The position numbers were made by a program, and so were the translations under genes. Below, piece by piece: positions 23,598 to 30,731 of a stretch of DNA of 30,731 nt. The notes under the pieces were generated by a model, which saw only the letters and a list, made by a program, of their open reading frames with translations, did no database searches and was not told where the DNA came from. Position 1 is the first letter of the stretch; each line of letters starts with the position of its first letter. Source of the DNA: a virus; the IMG/VR virus record IMGVR_UViG_3300032308_000907, positions 1-30,731 of that record; one strand, 5' to 3'.

Positions 23598-23962
23598 TAC
23601 TTGTTCCAATCTTCATCTACTGGACGCTCTTCTGGAACTTGTCCGTCGGGCTTGTTTATAGTTGGTGCAATAGTTACTGCAACGCCTGATTGATTAGCTT
23701 CAACCTGCAAGTCAGCTGCTGTTTTTGAATTTACATCAACTGCAGCAAAAGCTGAGTTAACTTCATCTAATGAAAGCTTGCCGTCATTCATAAATCCACG
23801 CGCTAGTTTTTCTACTACTGCAGCAACGGCTGTAAGACCAGCTACTGTTACTGCTGTTATTGTGTCAACTCCAGCGATAGCACCTGCACCGATTACTGAA
23901 AGACCGCTAGCGGCAAATGTTGCAACTATACGGAGCAGAATATTTCCTGATGTCTTAAACAT
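23597..23962 (-). CDS. Holin-like protein with EF-hand-like tail
   Basis: 121 residues from ATG at 23960-23962, overlapping the upstream TAA as TAATG. Two hydrophobic helices lie at ~8-31 (ILLRIVATFAASGLSVIGAG) and ~35-53 (ITAVTVAGLTAVAAVV). The soluble tail contains NDGKLSLDEVNSAFAAVD, an EF-hand-loop-like motif also repeated in the secreted Pro-rich protein two genes upstream. A polar acidic tail ends the protein. Two membrane helices followed directly by the endolysin gene make it the main holin candidate. The motif could instead be a small helical repeat without calcium. Confidence 0.75.
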   Translation of the reverse strand: MFKTSGNILLRIVATFAASGLSVIGAGAIAGVDTITAVTVAGLTAVAAVVEKLARGFMNDGKLSLDEVNSAFAAVDVNSKTAADLQVEANQSGVAVTIAPTINKPDGQVPEERPVDEDWNK

Positions 23963-24114
23963 TATTCCTCATCCTTTGGGTTTCTTAGTGGGTAGGTAAT
24001 GGCCCAAACTGCAAGAGTTGCAATAATTGCATAGCCAACTACTGTCTTTGCTGAGCCATCTAGTACTACCCATGCAATGAACATGCCAAGCAGTGTCCAT
24101 AGTTGTTCAATCAT
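23962..24114 (-). CDS. Small two-helix membrane protein, second holin candidate
   Basis: 50 residues from ATG at 24112-24114, with AAGAGA before it, 14 bases after the upstream stop. Two membrane helices are clear (LWTLLGMFIAWVVLDG and VVGYAIIATLAVWAITY) with a short charged tail ending NPKDEE. The TAA overlaps the next start as TAATG. Paired small membrane genes upstream of an endolysin are common in actinophages, where one acts as the holin and the other as antiholin or co-holin. Confidence 0.75.
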   Translation of the reverse strand: MIEQLWTLLGMFIAWVVLDGSAKTVVGYAIIATLAVWAITYPLRNPKDEE

Positions 24115-24128
24115 GTCTCTTATAACTC

Positions 24129-26303
24129 TCACGGTTTACGTCTCCTATATCCTTTTGATTCACCAGAAGCGCCTCCGCCTCCAGAACTTCCTCCGCTACT
24201 CCCAGAACCACCAGATGTTCCAGTGGCTCCCGCAGCAGCAGCTACAGCGTTAATGGCGGCACTTCCCGCAATAACTGCAGCAACTACCATTTTTTCTGCT
24301 TCTTCACGTTCTTCAGTGGACATGTCAGCACCGATACTTCCAAGTGCTTGCAGGGCTTGACTAGGGTCATCAAATATTGCGCCAAGTAACTCCGCAGGAT
24401 TCTCTAGTAGCACAAGGGCTGCGGCAACGTCTGCTGTAATTATAACTTCATTACCATTTTCATCCTGCCTAACCTCTACAGGAGTCTCTGGTGGAAGGTC
24501 TTGGTATGCAATGCCAGCGTCTTGAATTTGTTCTTTTGTAAGTGTTTCGCCCTCTGCTACGGAAGCAATCAAAGCTTCGGCAACCAATTCTTTTTCAGCA
24601 GTAGTTAAGTTACCATCAGAGGCTAGTGCTTCAGAGAGGGCAGATACTTCTTCTTTAGTAACTTCCCCATCAGCATTTAAAGCTTCCATAACCTTGTCAG
24701 CATCGGCAGCTGAAAGCTTGCCATCAGATAAAACAGCTTCTACCGCAGCGGTAGCCTCTTCGGCGGGTGTGGTAGTATTTGGCGCAGGTTCTTCAATAGG
24801 AGGTTCTAATGGTTCTGTGGACGGATTTTCTTGCTCTGGCTCTGGTGACTCTGGTTCTGGTGTTGATTCCTCGGGTGTATCGACTTCCGCAGGAGGCTCC
24901 TCAGGTTCTACGGGTAACGCTTCGGGTTCTACCGCTGGTGGTTGGGGTTCTATGGGTTGTTCTGGCTCTTCTGTGGGAGGCTCAGTAGGTGTTGGTTCAG
25001 GAATTACAACGGGTGGTTCAATCTCTGCAGGAGGCTCAGGAACTGGTATTGGACTTGGCTCAAGAGCAGGTACGGGTTCTGGGTCTGGCTGCTGCTCAGG
25101 TTCAGTCCCTGGTTGAGGCTGAGGGACAGGAATAGGCAATGGGTCAGGAATTGGGTCAGGAGATGGCTGTGGAGACGGCTCAGGCCTTGGAACGGGCTGC
25201 ACAGAAGGCTCTGGAGAAGGCGTTACAGAAGTCTCGGGAGAAGGAGAAGGAATAGGTAATGGAGTTGGTTGCGGTGTCGGTTCTGGTGTTGGGGTTGGGC
25301 CTGGTGTTGGGTTATTGCTCGGCTCTACCGAGGGTGAAGGTGTTGGAGAAGGCTCTCGTGAAGGCTCGGGCGCGGGAGTCGGACTTGGAGATGGCTCTGG
25401 ATTACCAGATGGCGAAGGCGATGGGGAGGGACTAGGTAATGGTTGAGCAGATTCTGTTGGGGTTGGCGTTGGGCTTGGGCTTGGTGCTGGTGGTGTGGTT
25501 GGAGAGGGTGAAGGCAACGGCAAAGGAGAGGGCTCATTACTTGGATTTGAGGAAGGACTCTCGCTTGGCGCAGGAGCTATCTCTTCGGCGGTTACAACAG
25601 GAGCAACATAAACGCGAGTCAAACCAGCCTCTTCAAGACTAACAACTCGTCCATCAGGTAGTCTTACACCCGTTCTAGTATTAAGTCCTGATTGAACATC
25701 TGAGAGATAAGTAATAGTAAGAGTGCTATCTGGATTGATAGCTGCGGTAACAACAATAGTAGATAGAGGATTAGCAGAAGCATTTTGTCCATAAGGGCGA
25801 ACAGCTAAATTAACTTGAAATCCTGCTTGACTAGAGGTAATAATTAAGTGCTCATCCGCTGCGCGCCATCCAGCTGGATATGAGTTAGATGGATTTGGAT
25901 TATTAGGGTTAAGAACTACCCAGTCATAGGCGTTTACTGAGATAGAGGTAGTGCGAGGAAAGTTAGCAAAGTCATTATCTTGACGGCCAAAAACAATAGT
26001 TGAGTTTGTTGTGGCATAGACTGCTGTGTAGTCAGTTCCTTGAAAATTAACTGCGGTAGGGAGGGCTACTTGATAAGAGACGTCATCCCCACCGCAAGTA
26101 TTTTGAACTAATACTGCAGTAGCTGTTGTTGTTTCTCCAGGCTGTGACACCGTTGTATTTAAAACGGTAGGGGCGGTTGCTGCTGCAGCTATGGATTGCG
26201 CAGTTGTTACACAAGTTGCCTGTGCTGATGTTGCGAATAGTAAAGGAAAGAAAGAAGCAGATAATGCTACGGATAATGCTGCGAGTAAACGCAGTTTCTT
26301 TAT
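24129..26303 (-). CDS. Secreted, Pro-rich surface protein with apparent ATA start
   Basis: About 724 residues. The only standard start (GTG at 26148-26150) would skip a textbook signal peptide encoded upstream in the same open frame: KKLRLLAALSVALSASFFPL, then an AxA site at TSAQA. The reading is open to a stop at about 26321 and contains no ATG, GTG or TTG before that peptide; ATA at 26301-26303, preceded by GGGAGAG about nine bases away, gives IKKLRLL. After cleavage come a beta-rich ~200-residue domain, ~240 residues of Pro/Ser then Pro/Glu repeats (PSPSPTPTPT style, a wall-spanning linker), EF-hand-like helical repeats (SDGKLSAADADKVMEALNAD), a hydrophobic helix (MVVAAVIAGSAAINAVAAAA), Gly/Ser tract and a YRRRKP tail. 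It precedes the lysis genes. Function unknown; surface or lysis-related. Confidence 0.75.
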   Translation of the reverse strand: MKKLRLLAALSVALSASFFPLLFATSAQATCVTTAQSIAAAATAPTVLNTTVSQPGETTTATAVLVQNTCGGDDVSYQVALPTAVNFQGTDYTAVYATTNSTIVFGRQDNDFANFPRTTSISVNAYDWVVLNPNNPNPSNSYPAGWRAADEHLIITSSQAGFQVNLAVRPYGQNASANPLSTIVVTAAINPDSTLTITYLSDVQSGLNTRTGVRLPDGRVVSLEEAGLTRVYVAPVVTAEEIAPAPSESPSSNPSNEPSPLPLPSPSPTTPPAPSPSPTPTPTESAQPLPSPSPSPSPSGNPEPSPSPTPAPEPSREPSPTPSPSVEPSNNPTPGPTPTPEPTPQPTPLPIPSPSPETSVTPSPEPSVQPVPRPEPSPQPSPDPIPDPLPIPVPQPQPGTEPEQQPDPEPVPALEPSPIPVPEPPAEIEPPVVIPEPTPTEPPTEEPEQPIEPQPPAVEPEALPVEPEEPPAEVDTPEESTPEPESPEPEQENPSTEPLEPPIEEPAPNTTTPAEEATAAVEAVLSDGKLSAADADKVMEALNADGEVTKEEVSALSEALASDGNLTTAEKELVAEALIASVAEGETLTKEQIQDAGIAYQDLPPETPVEVRQDENGNEVIITADVAAALVLLENPAELLGAIFDDPSQALQALGSIGADMSTEEREEAEKMVVAAVIAGSAAINAVAAAAGATGTSGGSGSSGGSSGGGGASGESKGYRRRKP

Positions 26304-26338
26304 TTTAGTCTCTCTCCCGTGAGGTTAAGACTAGTTTA

Positions 26339-26530
26339 TCAAACTAAAATTAATTCGTCAGGGTCATAGATAGAAATAGATTTGTTAATAATAGGTTTTG
26401 CTAGCACACGTGCATGATGACCGCAAAACATTAACTCACCATTAAGGAATGTAACAATAACTTTTGCAGCGGCGCCACAAGAATCACAGCGGTCAAGAGC
26501 GGTTACAGCTCGCTCAGAGACCTCATTCAT
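26339..26530 (-). CDS. DUF7455-like zinc-ribbon protein
   Basis: 63 residues from ATG at 26528-26530, two bases after the upstream TAG. It shows C15-x2-C18 (DRCDSCGAAAKV) and C36-x-H38-H39 (LMFCGHHARVL), followed by a short helix and DPDEL. The spacing and the CDSCG...FCGHH signature match the DUF7455 type of small proteins, known chiefly from Actinobacteria and their phages. Function is unknown. It is the best host indicator in the window. The 36-base gap to the secreted protein's start holds that gene's ribosome site. Confidence 0.75.
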   Translation of the reverse strand: MNEVSERAVTALDRCDSCGAAAKVIVTFLNGELMFCGHHARVLAKPIINKSISIYDPDELILV

Positions 26531-26532
26531 TA

Positions 26533-26739
26533 CTATAAACGCTCTCCGCGTGAACGCTTAGAGTTTTCAATATCCTCTGCGTTACGTGACAAGTAAGGGA
26601 TTTTAGTACGATTGCGTTCTTCTGCATCTGCTTGCTCATTTTGAGACTCTGGTGTCATAGTACCAAAGCCTTCTGGCATGTCACCAAAATCAACTTTATT
26701 AATATCGGGAAATTGGCTTTCTGAGCGTTTATCTTTCAT
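26533..26739 (-). CDS. Small acidic/polar protein, 68 residues
   Basis: The ATG overlaps the upstream TGA as ATGA. It is rich in Glu, Asp, Arg, Asn and Ser with no hydrophobic core (FGDMPEGFGTMTPESQNEQA), so probably disordered. The end is charged (NSKRSRGERL). No family is recognised. It is part of the chain of small genes between 28175 and 26339. Confidence 0.6.
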   Translation of the reverse strand: MKDKRSESQFPDINKVDFGDMPEGFGTMTPESQNEQADAEERNRTKIPYLSRNAEDIENSKRSRGERL

Positions 26740-26957
26740 GCTACACCGCTTCCCGCTCCTGTAATTCCCGCACCTGCTGCGGAACCATTTCCTGACTCCA
26801 TACTAGCACCTTCATCTCTATTTGACATAGGAGATTCTGGACCAAAATTACCAACAATACCGCTACCACCTATAGTTAAATAAGAAGGATGTAGAACGTC
26901 CCAAGCACCTCGGTTTGGAAACTGTTCTTGATATTGGTATTTTTTAGAAACTTTCAT
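26736..26957 (-). CDS. Small Gly-rich protein, 73 residues
   Basis: The ATG overlaps the upstream TAA as TAATG. The first ~30 residues are basic and aromatic (KVSKKYQYQEQFPNRGAWDV). The remainder is Gly-, Ser- and Ala-rich (IGGSGIVGNFGPESP, then AAGAGITGAGSG). It looks like a short flexible structural or accessory protein. No known family. Confidence 0.6.
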   Translation of the reverse strand: MKVSKKYQYQEQFPNRGAWDVLHPSYLTIGGSGIVGNFGPESPMSNRDEGASMESGNGSAAGAGITGAGSGVA

Positions 26958-27274
26958 TAACGACGTTTCATTTCCCTTGCCGCCGTGCGCTTTTTTTCAG
27001 TTTTAATAGCTTTAAGACGTGCCATAGCAGAACCACTTACAGGACCGCCAAACATCTCAGGAGATTCTTTAGCTTCAGAAATAGTAACCCCTAGGTTTAC
27101 AGCGTTACGTGCGCCTTGTAGTCCACTAGCAACATCTCTCGTGTAAAGCTCTTCTGTTGATTTTCCGCGGTTAGCGCCAGTTTCCTCAATAAGTTGTTGG
27201 TTGGCAGCACTACGTAGTTCGGTGTGGCGACCGTCGGCATCCATTTGACCTTCGCCTTTACGATAAATAGCCAT
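26957..27274 (-). CDS. Hypothetical helical protein, 105 residues
   Basis: The ATG overlaps the upstream TAA as TAATG. It is helical and charged: MDADGRHTELRSAANQQLIE, then TRDVASGLQGARNAVNLGVT, and a basic C-terminus (AIKTEKKRTAAREMKRR). There is no membrane segment or cysteine. The basic tail could touch nucleic acid. Function unknown. Confidence 0.65.
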   Translation of the reverse strand: MAIYRKGEGQMDADGRHTELRSAANQQLIEETGANRGKSTEELYTRDVASGLQGARNAVNLGVTISEAKESPEMFGGPVSGSAMARLKAIKTEKKRTAAREMKRR

Positions 27275-27567
27275 TACTTTTCATTCTCCTTTTTGCCTGC
27301 GCGGCGTTTATTTTCTTTAGCAGTGTTCTTACCCTTATCTAGGATACGAAGATTGCCCTTAGAATCATTATTGTGGTTATTGTCCTTATGGTCAACCGTT
27401 TTGTTCTTAGATTTAATTTTTCCATTTGCAGACTCATAGTCAGCACGGGCTTTGTTTTTAGATGTTGTAACCCATTTACCGCCTACTTTTTTCTTATAAA
27501 CGTATATAGGACGACCGCCATTGGCTTCTGAACCCTTATATGGACCAAATTTCTTTGTTTCTGCCAT
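27274..27567 (-). CDS. HNH-type nuclease, short form
   Basis: 97 residues from ATG at 27565-27567, overlapping the upstream TAA as TAATG. Residues ~58-83 fit a compact HNH motif: VDHKDNNHNNDSKGNLRIL (His60, Asn67, Asn72) and then an Asn in KGKNTAKENK. The remainder is very basic, with an N-terminal segment resembling small phage proteins (GRPIYVYKKKVGGKWVT). HNH enzymes nick or cut DNA with a single metal. In phages they are either homing nucleases or helpers of packaging. There is no CxxC zinc pair. Located away from terL, so a homing or host-DNA role is more likely here. It may also have lost activity. Confidence 0.7.
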   Translation of the reverse strand: MAETKKFGPYKGSEANGGRPIYVYKKKVGGKWVTTSKNKARADYESANGKIKSKNKTVDHKDNNHNNDSKGNLRILDKGKNTAKENKRRAGKKENEK

Positions 27568-27728
27568 TATTTCGTTTTCTTTTTCTTCGCCATAGCCATG
27601 TTATCAACAAGATTAGGGTAGGGACGACCAGCAGCTTTAGCGCGAGCTTTAGCTGCGGACTTCTTAGCTGGTGAAAGCTTCTTGTCTTTCTTTGTTGGGT
27701 CTTCTGTTTCCCATACTTTCTTTACCAT
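27567..27728 (-). CDS. Small very basic protein, 53 residues
   Basis: The ATG at 27726-27728 overlaps the upstream TAA as TAATG, and its own TAA overlaps the next start the same way. It is Lys- and Ala-rich (KKLSPAKKSAAKARAKAAGR) like a histone H1 tail, then PYPNLVDNM and a final KKKKTK. DNA condensation or a virion-internal role is a reasonable guess from composition alone. Confidence 0.65.
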   Translation of the reverse strand: MVKKVWETEDPTKKDKKLSPAKKSAAKARAKAAGRPYPNLVDNMAMAKKKKTK

Positions 27729-27994
27729 TAGCAATCCCATTTTCTTAGAGCTAGAGCTTTACGTGTTGGTTTTCCGTTATCGCCAATCATAGGGCCTGGC
27801 ATACCGCCCATTCTTGCACAAAAGGACTTTCTGCGCGAAGCAGCTTTTGGAGAGCGTCGTGCTTCTTTAGAAGAAACAGGTGGCTTTAGGTCTGAGCCTG
27901 GATTAGCTCTTTCATAAGACTTACGCCCTGCTTCGTTAAGACCGCCTTTAGAGTTTTTACCCTCTTTGCGTGTCCAAGCCTCTGTCTTAGCCAT
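27728..27994 (-). CDS. Conserved small phage protein (AWTRKEGKN...GGLN type)
   Basis: 88 residues from ATG at 27992-27994 (MAKTEAWTRKEGKNSKGGLN), overlapping the upstream stop by 8 bases. An ATG at 28027 would give a longer overlap and lacks support. The AWTRK(E)GKN...GGLNE.GR.SYERANPGSDLKPPV pattern followed by RRKSFCARMGGMPG is one I recognise from many aquatic phages and some bacteria, possibly the DUF6321 group. Its function is not known. It is strongly basic with a Pro/Gly-rich middle. Conservation across phages suggests a real role, perhaps in DNA transactions or virion assembly. Confidence 0.75.
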   Translation of the reverse strand: MAKTEAWTRKEGKNSKGGLNEAGRKSYERANPGSDLKPPVSSKEARRSPKAASRRKSFCARMGGMPGPMIGDNGKPTRKALALRKWDC

Positions 27995-28175
27995 TTTTAT
28001 TATGCCAATCTTTAGTTGCTTTAACACCCTGCTTAATAGTTTTGGAGCCAGCTTTCTTAGTCAAGTTAATCTTATCGTACTTTCCTTTGTTGCCAGCGTG
28101 GTCAACTATTACATCACCTTTTTTGTTTTTCTTAATAGTGTGCTTTTCACCGTCAGCTTTAATAGTTTTAACCAT
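27987..28175 (-). CDS. Small basic hypothetical protein, 62 residues
   Basis: ATG at 28173-28175 follows a strong AAGGAGAT site. The sequence is KTIKADGEKHTIKKNKKGDV then an Asp-His pair (IVDHAGNKGKYDKINL), a Gly/Lys turn-rich beta region and a basic helix ending TKDWHNKNG. It is the first gene of the overlapping chain running downstream to 26339. No family recognised. The gap to the large gene upstream is only 11 bases. Confidence 0.7.
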   Translation of the reverse strand: MVKTIKADGEKHTIKKNKKGDVIVDHAGNKGKYDKINLTKKAGSKTIKQGVKATKDWHNKNG

Positions 28176-28186
28176 AAATAATCTCC

Positions 28187-30731
<2,545 letters not shown>

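Overview
This window looks like part of the genome of a tailed double-stranded DNA phage (Caudoviricetes), probably one infecting a low-GC actinobacterium such as a freshwater planktonic lineage. The phage assignment rests on a terminase large subunit, an SPP1 gp6-type portal, a coiled-coil scaffold, an HK97-fold capsid of the N4-gp56 type, collagen-like fibres and a CHAP endolysin. The host inference is weaker. It rests on a 63-residue zinc-ribbon protein of the DUF7455 type, a family I know almost only from Actinobacteria, combined with an A+T-leaning composition judged by eye. No integrase, repressor, polymerase, tape measure, tail tube, tRNA or CRISPR array is visible, so this is a fragment of a larger genome.

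Layout. Almost everything is on the minus strand, transcribed from high to low coordinates. From the right edge: (a) 28187-30731, a large Ala/Pro/Thr/Lys-rich protein with a 153-bp tandem repeat at the window edge. (b) 28175-26339, eight small, mostly basic or zinc-binding genes packed with TAATG, ATGA or short overlaps, including an HNH-type nuclease. (c) 26303-21980, a secreted Pro-rich protein with an apparently non-canonical start, two small membrane proteins, a CHAP endolysin and several micro-genes. (d) 21902-19547, a collagen-like fibre and a beta-rich structural protein, ending at a strong bidirectional terminator. (e) 18951-19487, the only plus-strand gene, an exported transglycosylase-like enzyme with its own leader. 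(f) 18739-16829, small membrane, zinc-finger and KTSC-domain proteins. (g) 16725-8866, terminase, two small proteins, portal, scaffold, capsid, a small head protein and a neck or adaptor protein. (h) 8873-1, three collagen-like proteins, a small beta protein and two tandem Asp-box propeller proteins, the last cut by the left edge.

How the genes work together. Terminase, portal, scaffold and capsid form the packaging and head module. The 354-residue protein probably links the head to tail or fibre parts. The collagen-like and Asp-box proteins probably form the host-contact apparatus. The holin candidates and CHAP enzyme form the lysis cassette. The transglycosylase is a self-contained reverse-oriented unit that resembles a moron or an entry/lysis accessory gene.

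Seven small genes or gene starts are placed here from overlap logic: 21980-22138, 22836-22955, 22948-23043, 23962-24114, 27567-27728, the GTG start at 594, and the signal-peptide extension to 26303. Both window edges fall inside perfect repeats of just over 100 bp, so both edge genes should be treated as incomplete.
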